Source: Cellulomonas rhizosphaerae (GTDB lineage Bacteria; Actinomycetota; Actinomycetes; Actinomycetales; Cellulomonadaceae). From it: 64,000 nucleotides of DNA. The notes beneath the pieces are model-generated. The model saw only the letters and a program-made list of their open reading frames with translations. It did not search any database and had not been told where the DNA came from. Both the position numbers and the translations under genes were made by a program. The stretch lies in contig NZ_QWKP01000220.1 of the NCBI RefSeq assembly GCF_003470205.1, positions 18,997 to 82,996 on the forward strand, read 5' to 3'. Shown here in pieces: positions 16,895 through 25,684 of the stretch. How positions within the stretch are numbered: position 1 is the first letter of the stretch; each line of letters opens with the position of its first letter.

Positions 16895-16970
16895 GGCTCT
16901 GTAGCTCAGTTGGTAGAGCGTTCGACTGAAAATCGAAAGGTCACCGGATCGACGCCGGTCGGAGCCACCA
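16895..16970 (+). tRNA. tRNA-Phe (GAA), CCA encoded
   Basis: Acceptor GGCTCTG/CGGAGCC, D-arm GCTCAGTTGGTAGAGC, anticodon stem TTCGA/TCGAA with loop CTGAAAA giving GAA, discriminator A and encoded CCA (16968-16970). The T-loop reads ATCGACG between ACCGG and CCGGT, so the nearly universal T54 is A in this gene. Unlike the two tRNAs before it, CCA is encoded. Confidence 0.93.
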
Positions 16971-16973
16971 CGC

Positions 16974-17005
16974 AAGCCCCGCACGCCACCGGCGCAGCGG
17001 GGCTT
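16974..17005 (+). terminator. Stem-loop terminator after tRNA-Phe
   Basis: AAGCCCCGC (16974-16982) pairs with GCGGGGCTT (16997-17005), followed by a pyrimidine-rich CGTCATTCCC. Confidence 0.7.
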
Positions 17006-17117
17006 CGTCATTCCCGGGACCTCCCGATGCGCTGCGGGGCTGCACACCGCCGCCGTGGGGGGTTAGGTTTCCGGTGCGGTCGAGAACGGGGCCGTCCCTA
17101 CCGCACGAAGGGCGGCG

Positions 17118-19388
17118 ATGACGCAGACCGACGAGGGTCTCCTGGCCCCTGGTGAGCCCGTTGACCTGGACAACTGCGCCCGCGAGCCGATCCATATCCC
17201 CGGCAGCATCCAGCGCTGGGGCGTCCTGCTGGCCGTGACCGAGCCGGACCTCGTCGTCCGGCACGCGTCGGCCAACGTCGACGAGCTCCTGGGCCGCCGC
17301 GTCGACGACACCGTGGGGGCGACCCTCGACGAGGTGCTCGGCACCGTGGCCGCCGGCCAGCTCCGTCACCACCTGCGCGCGTGGGGCGACCTGCGCGCCC
17401 GCAACCCCGTGGTCGTGACCGCGCAGACGCCGGACGGCCCGGTCGAGATGGACGCCGTCCTCCACCGCATCGTCAGCGGGCCCTCCACCCTGCTCGTCGT
17501 GGAGCTCGAAGCAGCACTCGGCCCGCGGCCGTTCTCCTTCCCCAACACCTACCAGGCCGTGCGAGGCGCGATCGAGCAGCTCAACCACGCGCTGAGCCTC
17601 GACGAGCTGTACGACGTCACCGCGCGCGAGGTCCGCACGCTCACCGGGTTCGACCGCGTGATGATCTACCGCTTCGACGCCGAGTACAACGGCGAGGTCG
17701 TCGCGGAGGCGAAGCGCGCCGACCTCAACTCGTTCTTCGGCCTGCACTACCCGTCGACCGACATCCCGCCCCAGGCGCGCGCGCTGTACGAGAAGAACTG
17801 GGTCCGCCTCATCGCGGACGTCACCTACGTGCCCGCGCCGCTCGTCCCGGGTCTCGACGAGCACACCGGTCTGCCGCTCGACCTCACCCACTCGGTGCTG
17901 CGCAGCGTCTCGCCGATCCACTGCGAGTACCTCGGCAACATGGGCGTCGCCGCGTCGATGTCCATCTCGCTGCTGCGCGACGGCCGGCTGTGGGGGCTCA
18001 TCGCGTGCCACCACTACTCCGGCCCGCACAACCCGCCGTACGGCGTGCGCGCGGCCGCCGAGTTCCTCGGGTCGAGCCTGTCGCTGCGCCTGGTCGCCCG
18101 CTCCGAGGAGCGCGCGCTCGAGGAGCAGGTCGCTGCCGCGGCGACGCTCGGTCACCTGCTCGCGGCCTCCCGCGACGGCGACCACGCCCTGGCCGACGCG
18201 CTCGTCGGACGCGCGGGCGCGGCGTCCGCGCTCGATCTCGTCCCCGCGCAGTCCGTCGTCGTGCGCGCCGAGGGCCGCGTCGCCACGGCGGGCGACCCGG
18301 TGGAGGACGTCGCCGGACTCCTCGCGTGGGTCGACGCGTCGCCCGACGACGTCGCGGTCCGCACCTCGCTGCGCGATCAGGAACCCGCGCTCGCCGCGGC
18401 CCTGCCGAGCGTGGCCGGGGTCCTCGCGGTGCGGCTGCCTGACGACCAGTGCGTCGTCTGGCTGCGGCACGAGGCGGTCCGCAACGTCGACTGGGGCGGC
18501 GACCCGCACAACAAGGCCATCGCGCACCGCGAGGGCGACACCGTGCGGCTCAGCCCGCGGAAGTCGTTCGAGCGGTGGAGCGAGGTGGTCAGCGGGACGA
18601 GCGAGCCGTGGACCGAGCAGCAGGTGCGCTCGGCGGGCGAGCTGCGCAGCCGCCTCCTGGAGACGCTGCTCGTGCGCAACCGCTGGCAGCTGCGCACCGC
18701 GCAGAACGTGCAGCGCAGCCTGCTCCCCCAGGAGCTGCCCGAGATCGACGGCTGGTCGATCCGGGCGCGCTACGAGCCGGCCGCGGGCGGCCAGGTCGGC
18801 GGCGACTGGTACGACGCGCTCGAGCTGCCCGACGGGCGGTTCGCCGTCGTGGTCGGCGACGTCGCGGGGCACGGACTCGGGGCGGCGGCGGCGATGGGCC
18901 AGCTGCGCAACACCCTGCGCGGGTTCCTGCTGCGCGGTGACGACCCCGCGCAGGCGCTGCGCTGGCTCGACCACGTGGCGCGGCTGACGATGCCGACCGA
19001 CATGGCGACGGTCGTCGTCGCCGTCGTGGACACCGCCTCGGGCGAGGTCACGATCTCCGCCGCGGGCCACCCCCGGCCCCTGCTGCTCGACGCGGGCGGC
19101 GGCGCGCTGCTCACCGACCTGCCCGTCGACCGGCCGCTCGGCGTCGGGTCCGGCGCCCCGCCCACCACGCGGCTCACGCTCGAGCCGGGCGGTGGACTCG
19201 TGCTCTACAGCGACGGCCTCGTCGACTCGCGCCAGACGGACCTGCGGGCCGGCCTGCGCCGGATCGTCACGCTGTTCGAGCGCGACGACGAGACCCGGCC
19301 CGTCGACATCGACGAGGTCATGGCCGCGTGCCGCGACGCCGCGTCGGTCGACGACCTGACGCTGCTGGTCCTCTGCCGCGACACCTGA
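17118..19388 (+). CDS. Bacteriophytochrome with C-terminal PP2C (SpoIIE-type) phosphatase
   Basis: 756 residues: PAS (about 15-130), GAF (145-320), PHY (330-510), PP2C/SpoIIE phosphatase (530-756). Phytochrome markers: Cys20 in NCAREPIHIPGSIQ, the biliverdin attachment site of bacteriophytochromes; PSTDIP at 212-217; the chromophore-contacting His268 in SPIHCEYLGNMGV; PRKSF at 480-484, the PHY-tongue motif. The phosphatase has GGDWYDA (561-567) and VVVGDVAGHGL, whose Asp residues bind Mn/Mg. There is no histidine kinase domain, so red/far-red light probably controls dephosphorylation of a phosphoprotein such as an anti-anti-sigma factor. No heme oxygenase for biliverdin is seen in the window. 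Starts just after the tRNA cluster. Confidence 0.92.
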   Translation: MTQTDEGLLAPGEPVDLDNCAREPIHIPGSIQRWGVLLAVTEPDLVVRHASANVDELLGRRVDDTVGATLDEVLGTVAAGQLRHHLRAWGDLRARNPVVVTAQTPDGPVEMDAVLHRIVSGPSTLLVVELEAALGPRPFSFPNTYQAVRGAIEQLNHALSLDELYDVTAREVRTLTGFDRVMIYRFDAEYNGEVVAEAKRADLNSFFGLHYPSTDIPPQARALYEKNWVRLIADVTYVPAPLVPGLDEHTGLPLDLTHSVLRSVSPIHCEYLGNMGVAASMSISLLRDGRLWGLIACHHYSGPHNPPYGVRAAAEFLGSSLSLRLVARSEERALEEQVAAAATLGHLLAASRDGDHALADALVGRAGAASALDLVPAQSVVVRAEGRVATAGDPVEDVAGLLAWVDASPDDVAVRTSLRDQEPALAAALPSVAGVLAVRLPDDQCVVWLRHEAVRNVDWGGDPHNKAIAHREGDTVRLSPRKSFERWSEVVSGTSEPWTEQQVRSAGELRSRLLETLLVRNRWQLRTAQNVQRSLLPQELPEIDGWSIRARYEPAAGGQVGGDWYDALELPDGRFAVVVGDVAGHGLGAAAAMGQLRNTLRGFLLRGDDPAQALRWLDHVARLTMPTDMATVVVAVVDTASGEVTISAAGHPRPLLLDAGGGALLTDLPVDRPLGVGSGAPPTTRLTLEPGGGLVLYSDGLVDSRQTDLRAGLRRIVTLFERDDETRPVDIDEVMAACRDAASVDDLTLLVLCRDT

Positions 19389-19466
19389 CGCGGCGTGCCG
19401 GGACCTGCGCACCCCACGCGGCCGGGAGGATGAGCCCCACGCCGTCCGCACCAGGGCAGGAGTCCC

Positions 19467-20645
19467 GTGGAGTTCGAGAAGCTGTTGCCGGTGGTCATCG
19501 TCTCGGCGCTGGCCCTGCTCGTGGTGGCCGCGATGCCGTCGCGGTACCGGCTCCCCCAGGTGGTCGTCCTGCTGGCCGGCGGAGTCGTCATCGGTCCCGA
19601 GGCGCTCGGGCTGTCCTCGCCGGGTGACGTCGGCCTGCTGTCCGACCTCGGCATGGGGTTCCTGTTCCTGCTCGCGGGGTACGAGATCGACCCGGGCATC
19701 GCCCGACGACCGGCCGGACGGCTCGGCATGCGCGCGTGGGTCTCGTCGTTCGTGCTCGGCGCGGTCCTGCTCTACGTGCTCTCGCTCGAGCGGGAGATCC
19801 CGTCGGCCACCGCCATCGCCATCGCCCTCTCGACGACCGCGCTGGGCATCCTCGTCCCGATCCTCAAGGACGAGAACCTCGAGCACCGGCCGCTGGGCGC
19901 GTTCGTGATCGCGGGCGGCGCGATCGGCGAGCTCGGCCCGATCGTCGCGATGGCCGTGCTGCTCGGCACCGGCGGCACGGCCGAGGCGCTGTTCTCGCTC
20001 ACGCTGTTCGCCGCGGCCGTCGTTGTCCTCGCCCTCACGCCCCGGCGGTTCACGTTGGTCCGCACGCGCGGGCTGCTGTCCACGATGGGCGAGGGGACGA
20101 GCCAGGCGCCGCTGCGGATCACGCTCGTGCTGCTCGTCGCGCTGCTCGCCAACGCCACGTTCATGGGCTTCGACGCGGTGCTCGGCGCGTTCCTGGCCGG
20201 CATGGTGCTGCGCTCGTGGTCACCCGTGGAGAACAAGGAGTTCGAGCGCAAGCTCGACGCGGTCGGCTGGGGCGTCTTCATCCCGATCTTCTTCGTCTCC
20301 TCGGGCATGGGGCTGCAGATCCACGCCATGGCGGAGACGCCGTGGCTCCCGCTCGCGTTCGTCGCGATCATCCTCGTCGTGCGCGGCGGCCCCGCGCTGT
20401 TCTGGTACCGCAAGGTGCTGCCGGCGCGCGACCGCGTACGCCTCGCGCTGTACACGGCCACGACGCTCCCCCTCCTCGTCGCGCTGACCGAGCTCGCGGT
20501 CGACGACGGCACGCTCGACCCGGGCAAGGCCGCGTGCCTCGTCGGCGCCGGGGCCCTGACCGTGCTGGTCTTCCCCCTGCTGTCCCGCGCCGTCGGGAGC
20601 CGCTCTGGGACCGAGGACACCCAGGTCACCGCCGAGGCTCACTAG
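19467..20645 (+). CDS. Cation:proton antiporter (CPA2 / KefB-like)
   Basis: 392 residues of almost entirely hydrophobic sequence, about 12-13 helices, with the Na/H-exchanger features LLSDLGMGFLFLLAGYEIDP and FDAVLGAFLAGMVLRSW. It stops after the membrane domain: no RCK/TrkA-N nucleotide-binding domain, so gating differs from KefB/KefC. CAGGAG precedes the GTG start. Read in the same direction as the phytochrome-phosphatase gene 78 bp upstream; co-transcription is possible. Confidence 0.87.
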   Translation: MEFEKLLPVVIVSALALLVVAAMPSRYRLPQVVVLLAGGVVIGPEALGLSSPGDVGLLSDLGMGFLFLLAGYEIDPGIARRPAGRLGMRAWVSSFVLGAVLLYVLSLEREIPSATAIAIALSTTALGILVPILKDENLEHRPLGAFVIAGGAIGELGPIVAMAVLLGTGGTAEALFSLTLFAAAVVVLALTPRRFTLVRTRGLLSTMGEGTSQAPLRITLVLLVALLANATFMGFDAVLGAFLAGMVLRSWSPVENKEFERKLDAVGWGVFIPIFFVSSGMGLQIHAMAETPWLPLAFVAIILVVRGGPALFWYRKVLPARDRVRLALYTATTLPLLVALTELAVDDGTLDPGKAACLVGAGALTVLVFPLLSRAVGSRSGTEDTQVTAEAH

Positions 20646-20677
20646 GCTGGGACCACCCGACGACGAGGAGACGTACC

Positions 20678-21109
20678 GTGACCGGCACCCCGGGTCCCGA
20701 CCAGCCCCGCAGCTTCTTCGACCGCCTGACCGAGCCCCTGGCCGACCGCGCCCGCGAGAAGCTCAACCAGGCCGAGGACAAGGTCCGCGCGTCGATCCAG
20801 GCCGAGATCGACGCCGTGCAGGCGAGCGTCCGGGCGCGCGCGGTGGAGGTCCGGCCGTCCGCGATCGCGTTCGGCGCGGCCGTCCTGCTGACGTTCTTCG
20901 GTCTCGCGCTCCTGGTCACCGCGTCGGTGCTCGGACTGGTCGAGGGCGGTCTCGACCCCTGGCTAGCGGCACTGCTCGTCGGCGTCGCGCTCATCCTCAT
21001 CGCGGGCGGGTTCGCGGCGTGGGGCAAGGCCCGGCTGCCCAAGCCGGCACCCAAGGTCGCGCCCGAGCCGCACCCCGCCGGCGACCAGGTTCACCCCTGG
21101 GACAACTGA
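20678..21109 (+). CDS. Membrane protein of phage-holin-3_6-like type
   Basis: 143 residues from GTG 20678 with GACGAGGAG upstream. An amphipathic charged N-terminal half (LADRAREKLNQAEDKVRASI) is followed by two transmembrane helices (about 65-90 and 95-118) and a Pro-rich tail. The pattern is that of the actinobacterial putative holin/DUF1469 family; despite the name these chromosomal copies are not linked to lysis. A second protein of the same type is encoded next. Confidence 0.65.
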   Translation: MTGTPGPDQPRSFFDRLTEPLADRAREKLNQAEDKVRASIQAEIDAVQASVRARAVEVRPSAIAFGAAVLLTFFGLALLVTASVLGLVEGGLDPWLAALLVGVALILIAGGFAAWGKARLPKPAPKVAPEPHPAGDQVHPWDN

Positions 21110-21121
21110 GCGAGCGGCACG

Positions 21122-21147
21122 CGGGGGTGCGCTGCGGCGCACACCCG
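21122..21147 (+). terminator. Weak stem-loop
   Basis: GTGCGC (21127-21132) and GCGCAC (21137-21142) pair around TGCG, extended by GGG/CCC with one bulged A. Lies between two membrane-protein genes; may attenuate. Confidence 0.35.
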
Positions 21148-21214
21148 GCCAGACTGAGCCCCAGACGCCCGCACTGACTGACGTGCTGGCGTGTGCTGAC
21201 GAGAGGGCTGCGAG

Positions 21215-21607
21215 ATGGCGAAGCATGACCGGAGCATCGGCGAGATGATCGGCGAGCTCAGCGACCAGCTGAGCAAGCTGGTGCGCGCCGAGATCGAGCT
21301 CGCGAAGGCCGAGATCCAAGGCCGCCTGCAGAAGATCAGCGTCGGGACCGTGCTGGTCCTGGCCGCGGCGATCCTCGCGTTCTACCTGCTGGCCGTCGTC
21401 ATCGCGACGGCCATCATGGCGCTCGCCGTGCCCTTCGAGCCCTGGCTCGCCGGCCTCATCGTCGCGGTGTTCCTGCTGCTCGTGATCGCGCTGCTCGCCT
21501 GGCTTGGGATCCGGCACATCAAGCGCGGCGTTCCGCCCACGCCGGCGACGGCCATCGAGAGCGTCCAGACAGACCTGACCGCCGTCAAGGAGGCGATCCG
21601 CCCGTGA
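21215..21607 (+). CDS. Phage-holin-3_6 / DUF1469 family membrane protein
   Basis: 130 residues. MAKHDRSIGEMIGELSDQLS and KLVRAEIELAKAEIQGRLQK form the typical N-terminal amphipathic helix of this family, followed by two transmembrane helices (about 45-70 and 75-97) and a short hydrophilic tail. Its TGA overlaps the GTG of the following DUF3618 gene. The trio (this, the protein at 20678 and the DUF3618 protein) is a recurrent actinobacterial cluster probably tied to the cell envelope. Confidence 0.8.
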   Translation: MAKHDRSIGEMIGELSDQLSKLVRAEIELAKAEIQGRLQKISVGTVLVLAAAILAFYLLAVVIATAIMALAVPFEPWLAGLIVAVFLLLVIALLAWLGIRHIKRGVPPTPATAIESVQTDLTAVKEAIRP

Positions 21608-21918
21608 GCGAACCGTTCAGCACCCCCCGCATGGTCGAGCTCGAGGCGGAGATCGCGGTCACGCGCGTCCAGCTCGTCTCGACGGTCGACGCCCTCGCGA
21701 GGCGCCTCTCGCCCGGTGCGCTCGCGTCCGACGCGAGCAAGCAGGCCCGGCAGGGCGCCGAGCAGGCCCGCGCGGCCGTGGAGCAGCTGGTCCACGACGC
21801 GACGAGCGCGGAGGCCGACCCTGAGGCCAGCACCCGCGCTCGAGTGATCCTTGCGGGCGCGGCGGGAGCCGTCGCGCTCGTCGTGGCCGTGGCGCTGCTG
21901 CGGCGCCGCGGCGAGTGA
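21604..21918 (+). CDS. DUF3618 family protein
   Basis: 104 residues. The N-terminus (MVELEAEIAVTRVQLVSTVD, then ALARRLSP) matches DUF3618; a single transmembrane helix lies at the C-terminus (ILAGAAGAVALVVAVALLRRR). GTG start overlapping the upstream stop indicates translational coupling. Stops one base before the convergent bldC stop. Confidence 0.8.
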   Translation: MSEPFSTPRMVELEAEIAVTRVQLVSTVDALARRLSPGALASDASKQARQGAEQARAAVEQLVHDATSAEADPEASTRARVILAGAAGAVALVVAVALLRRRGE

Positions 21919-21919
21919 G

Positions 21920-22126
21920 TCAGGCCTGACGGTCCCTCTGGTTGGGGACTCCCAGGAGCTCGAGGACCTCCGACTCGCGGTACCGGCGGTGTCCGCCGAG
22001 CGTGCGGATCGAGGACAGCTTTCCTGCCTTGGCCCAGCGCGTGACCGTCTTGGGGTCCACGCGGAAGAGCGTGGCGACCTCGGACGGCGTGAGCAGGACC
22101 TCGGACTGAGCGGGCTGCGTGGTCAT
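21920..22126 (-). CDS. bldC: BldC-family DNA-binding protein
   Basis: 68 residues from ATG 22126, with AGGAGG upstream. A single MerR-like winged HTH: LLTPSEVATLFRVDPKTVTR, then WAKAGKLSSIRTLGGHRRYR. The sequence is that of actinobacterial BldC, a small regulator that binds DNA cooperatively in head-to-tail arrays and controls the timing of development in Streptomyces; its role in non-sporulating genera is less clear. Confidence 0.9.
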   Translation of the reverse strand: MTTQPAQSEVLLTPSEVATLFRVDPKTVTRWAKAGKLSSIRTLGGHRRYRESEVLELLGVPNQRDRQA

Positions 22127-22563
22127 GTGCTGCCTCCTGGCAAGCGTGCGGCCGGTGGACTGGATGACCTCCGGCCAGGACTGAAGCATTGAACCGACCC
22201 GCAGTGGCGTCGGTCCCACTAGCACGAACAAGCGGGACAAACGATGCATTTCGCAACACGGAACGGTCACGAAATGGTACACATCACCCACCCGGAGTAA
22301 CGAACCTGCTGGTCACCCCCGGACGATCCCACCCTAACTCGGACATATCACCCCCGCACGAGCACGGCGCGCCGAGACTTCCGTGGCGCTCGGCCCGCGG
22401 CGGCCGGGACGGCTTGCAGACGTGAGATGTGTCGCGGCCCGGCAAGTGGCCGGAATAGCCATCGGCCATGTACCGTTGCGGCACGAAGAGACGATTCAGC
22501 ACCCCGGGGCCGCACGTGTCAGCACGGAGCCGCCCCGCTTCCACGTAAGAGGGGGTCGATGCC
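22127..22563. other. Divergent intergenic of bldC and the DUF3073 gene
   Basis: About 440 bp without a supported gene. The part at 22190-22330 is AT-richer than its surroundings and on the minus strand offers TACCAT (about 22275) as a possible bldC -10 box, implying a leader over 100 nt. On the plus strand TACCGT (about 22470-22475) could serve the DUF3073 gene with a leader of about 85 nt. Long leaders on both sides suggest post-transcriptional control, but I recognise no known RNA element. Confidence 0.3.
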
Positions 22564-22770
22564 ATGGGGCGCGGCCGTCAGAAGGCTAAGCAGACGAAGG
22601 TTGCCCGGGAGCTGAAGTACTTCAGCCCCGACACCAACTACCGAGCTCTCGAGCAGGAGCTCACGTCGCATGGCCACAATGACCTAGGCGAACGTCGTGG
22701 TGGTGCCGCAGTGGACACCGCTGACGACGATGACGACGACTACAAGCGTTGGAACGACGACGACCGTTGA
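22564..22770 (+). CDS. DUF3073 family protein
   Basis: 68 residues: a basic N-terminus (MGRGRQKAKQTKVARELKYF) and a very acidic C-terminus with seven Asp residues in a row. This is the conserved actinobacterial DUF3073 family, function unknown; the basic half suggests nucleic-acid contact. GAGGGGG lies upstream of the ATG. Followed by a strong terminator. Confidence 0.85.
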   Translation: MGRGRQKAKQTKVARELKYFSPDTNYRALEQELTSHGHNDLGERRGGAAVDTADDDDDDYKRWNDDDR

Positions 22771-22796
22771 CGTCGCGCTCCACGTCATCGACCACA

Positions 22797-22844
22797 CGAT
22801 CCTGAAGGACCTGCGCGTCTGACGCGCGGGATCCTTCAGGATCG
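22797..22844. terminator. Strong bidirectional terminator
   Basis: CGATCCTGAAGGA (22797-22809) pairs perfectly with TCCTTCAGGATCG (22832-22844), 13 bp, and the loop contains a second stem GCGCGT/ACGCGC. Between the DUF3073 gene and convergent purM. Confidence 0.8.
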
Positions 22845-22934
22845 TCGGTCGTTGGGTCGCACTCGCGCGCGCGTGAGGTCGTCGGCGCAGGCCTTCTGGC
22901 GCGAGCCCTTCGAGGCCCGGGCCTCACTCAGGCG

Positions 22935-24053
22935 TCAGGCCCGGTAGGCACCCGACATGAGCACGGCCCCGCCGTGCACGCCCTTGGTGCCCGCGACGAA
23001 CCCGGGCGCGCCCACGACGTCCGTCGTCGGGTCGCTGTCCCGAACCGTGCCGAGCTCCCACGCGGGCAGCCCGAGCTCGGCGGCGTGCGCGAGCACCCCG
23101 TCCAGCGCGTCGGGCGCGACCATCGCGACCATGCCCACGCCCAGGTTCAGGGTGCCCTCGAGGTCGGTCCACGGGACCTGCCCCAGCCCTTGCACGAGCG
23201 AGAAGATCGGCGGCAGCTCCCAGCCGCCCCGGTCGATGTCCGCGACGAGGCCCACGGGCAGCACGCGCGCCACGTTCGACGCCAGTCCCCCGCCGGTCAC
23301 GTGGCTGAACGCGTGGAGCCCGGCGACGCCGGCCCGGCGCGCGAGCGCGAGGCAGTCGGAGGCGTAGACGCGCGTCGGCTCGAGCAGCTCCTCGCCCAGC
23401 GTGCGGCCGAGCTCGTCGACGTGCCGGTCCAGCGCCCAGCCCGCCTGGCGGACCACGGCCCGCACGAGCGAGTAGCCGTTGGAGTGCAGGCCCGACGATC
23501 CGAGCGCCACGAGCACGTCGCCCGCGCGCACGCGCTCGGGACCGAGCAGCTCGTCGGCCTCGACCACGCCGGTCGCGGCGCCGGCCACGTCGTACTCGTC
23601 GGGCGCCAGCAGGCCGGGGTGCTCGGCCGTCTCGCCGCCGACGAGGGCCGTGCCAGCGACCGAGCACGCCGCCGCGATGCCGCGCACCACGTCGGCGATG
23701 CGCTCGGGCACCACGCGGCCGGTCGCGATGTAGTCGGTCATGAACAGCGGCTCGGCGCCGACCACGACGATGTCGTCGACCACCATGCCCACCAGGTCGA
23801 ACCCGATGGTGTGGTGGATGTCGAGCGCCTGCGCGATCGCGACCTTGGTGCCGACGCCGTCCGTGGACGTCGCGAGCAGCGGGCGGCGGAACCGCGTGAG
23901 CGCCGAAGCGTCGTACAGGCCGGCGAACCCGCCGACGCCGCCGAGCACCTGCGGACCGTGCGTCGCGCGCACGGCGTCCTTCATCAGCTCGACGGCCTTG
24001 TCGCCGGCCTCGGTGTCGACGCCGGCACCGGCGTAGGTGACCGGCCCGTTCAC
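22935..24053 (-). CDS. purM: Phosphoribosylformylglycinamidine cyclo-ligase (AIR synthetase)
   Basis: 372 residues from GTG 24053, whose GTGA overlaps the purF stop. Family motifs: TYAGAGVDTEAGDKAVELMK at the start, STDGVGTKV (ATP/metal loop), VGGETAEHPG and FSHVTGGGLASNV. Catalyses ATP-dependent closure of FGAM to AIR, step 5 of purine synthesis, in the cytoplasm. Translationally coupled to purF, which catalyses step 1. Confidence 0.97.
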   Translation of the reverse strand: MNGPVTYAGAGVDTEAGDKAVELMKDAVRATHGPQVLGGVGGFAGLYDASALTRFRRPLLATSTDGVGTKVAIAQALDIHHTIGFDLVGMVVDDIVVVGAEPLFMTDYIATGRVVPERIADVVRGIAAACSVAGTALVGGETAEHPGLLAPDEYDVAGAATGVVEADELLGPERVRAGDVLVALGSSGLHSNGYSLVRAVVRQAGWALDRHVDELGRTLGEELLEPTRVYASDCLALARRAGVAGLHAFSHVTGGGLASNVARVLPVGLVADIDRGGWELPPIFSLVQGLGQVPWTDLEGTLNLGVGMVAMVAPDALDGVLAHAAELGLPAWELGTVRDSDPTTDVVGAPGFVAGTKGVHGGAVLMSGAYRA

Positions 24054-25603
24054 GGGTGCTCCAGCGCGGTGGCGCCACCGGTTCCGGGCAGGATCGACAT
24101 GAGACCGTCCTCGGGTGCCCCCAGGGGGAGCTCGTTCTGCTCGAGCAGGTGCTTGCCCAGCCTGTCGGCGGGCGGCAGCTCGATCGGGTACACGCCGGAG
24201 AAGCAGGCGGTGCACAGCTGGGAGCGCGGCTGCTCGGTCGCGGCGACCATGCCCTCCTCGGAGATGTAGCCGAGCGAGTCGGCGCCCAGCGAGGCCCCGA
24301 TCTCGTCGACGGCCAGGCCGTTGGCGATGAGCTCGGCGCGGCTGGCGAAGTCGATGCCGTAGAAGCAGGGCCACTTCACGGGCGGCGAGGAGATGCGGAT
24401 GTGCACCTCGGCCGCGCCCGCCTCGCGCAGCATCCGGACCAGCGCGCGCTGCGTGTTGCCGCGCACGATCGAGTCGTCGACGACCACGAGCCGCTTGCCG
24501 CGGATGACCTCGCGCAGCGGGTTGAGCTTGAGCCGGATGCCGAGCTGGCGCAGCGTCTGCGACGGCTGGATGAACGTGCGGCCCACGTAGGCGTTCTTGG
24601 TCAGGCCCTGCCCGAACGGGATGCCGGACTCCTGCGCGTACCCGACGGCCGCGGGCGTGCCGGACTCCGGCACGGGGATGACCAGGTCCGCCTCGACGGG
24701 GTGCTCGATCGCCAGGCGACGGCCCATCGCGACGCGCGCGGTGTGCACCGAGCGGCCGGCGATCGTCGTGTCCGGGCGGGCGAGGTAGACGTACTCGAAC
24801 ACGCAGCCGGCGCGCGGCTCGCTCTTGGGCGCGAACCGCGTGGAGCGCAGCCCGTCGGCGTCGATCGCGATGAACTCGCCGGGCTCGATCTCGCGCACGA
24901 AGGACGCGCCGACGATGTCGAGCGCCGGGGTCTCGCTCGCGACGACCCAGCCGCGCTCGAGTCGGCCCAGCACGAGCGGCCGCACGCCCTGGGGGTCGCG
25001 CGCGGCGTAGAGCGTGTGCTCGTCCATGAAGACCAGGCAGAACGCGCCGCGCAGGCGGGGAAGCACCTCGAGCGCCGTGGCCTCGAGCGTGCGGTCCGGG
25101 TCCCCGGCGAGCAGCGCCGTGATGAGCGCCGTGTCCGTGGTGTTGCCGCGCGCGAGCTCGCCGCGCCGCTGGCTGCCGTAGCGCTCCGCGACGAGGTCGA
25201 CGAGCTCCGCAGTGTTGGTGAGGTTGCCGTTGTGCCCGAGGGCGACCGTGCCGGCGGCCGTGGGGCCGAGCGTGGGCTGCGCGTTCTCCCACGTGGAGCC
25301 GCCGGTGGTCGAGTACCGGGCGTGGCCGATGGCGATGTGGCCCTGCAGCGCGTTGAGCGCGGTCTCGTCGAAGACCTGGGAGACGAGGCCCATGTCCTTG
25401 TAGACGAGCAGCTGCGTGCCGTTGCTTGTCGCGATGCCGGCGGACTCCTGTCCGCGGTGCTGCAGGGCGTACAGGCCGAAGTAGGTCAGCTTGGCGACTT
25501 CTTCGCCAGGTGCCCACACTCCGAAGACGCCACAGGCGTCCTGGGGGCCTTTTTCGTTGGGGAGGAGGTCGTGGTTCAGACGTCCGTCTGCGCGGGGGGC
25601 CAC
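24050..25603 (-). CDS. purF: Amidophosphoribosyltransferase
   Basis: 517 residues. Begins with a short propeptide; the N-terminal nucleophile is Cys24 in DACGVFGVW, exposed after cleavage. Glutaminase domain about 24-260 (LQHRGQESAGIA, GHARYSTTGGS), phosphoribosyltransferase domain with VVVDDSIVRGNT as PRPP loop. The cysteines near the C-terminus (KWPCFYGIDF; LCTACFSGVYP) fit the Fe-S containing type. Commits PRPP to purine synthesis. GTG start at 25603; no clear ribosome site. Confidence 0.97.
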   Translation of the reverse strand: MAPRADGRLNHDLLPNEKGPQDACGVFGVWAPGEEVAKLTYFGLYALQHRGQESAGIATSNGTQLLVYKDMGLVSQVFDETALNALQGHIAIGHARYSTTGGSTWENAQPTLGPTAAGTVALGHNGNLTNTAELVDLVAERYGSQRRGELARGNTTDTALITALLAGDPDRTLEATALEVLPRLRGAFCLVFMDEHTLYAARDPQGVRPLVLGRLERGWVVASETPALDIVGASFVREIEPGEFIAIDADGLRSTRFAPKSEPRAGCVFEYVYLARPDTTIAGRSVHTARVAMGRRLAIEHPVEADLVIPVPESGTPAAVGYAQESGIPFGQGLTKNAYVGRTFIQPSQTLRQLGIRLKLNPLREVIRGKRLVVVDDSIVRGNTQRALVRMLREAGAAEVHIRISSPPVKWPCFYGIDFASRAELIANGLAVDEIGASLGADSLGYISEEGMVAATEQPRSQLCTACFSGVYPIELPPADRLGKHLLEQNELPLGAPEDGLMSILPGTGGATALEHP

Positions 25604-25684
25604 GCGGCTATCGTCGCACAGGTCCCGGGGCCGACGAGAGCGCCGTCCAGTCCCCGGGAGTGTCCGGCGGACGTGAGGCAGGGG

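Noticed and set aside
20678..21607. Two holin-like genes taken as a prophage remnant
   Set aside because: No other phage genes nearby; this family is a regular part of actinobacterial chromosomes next to DUF3618 genes.
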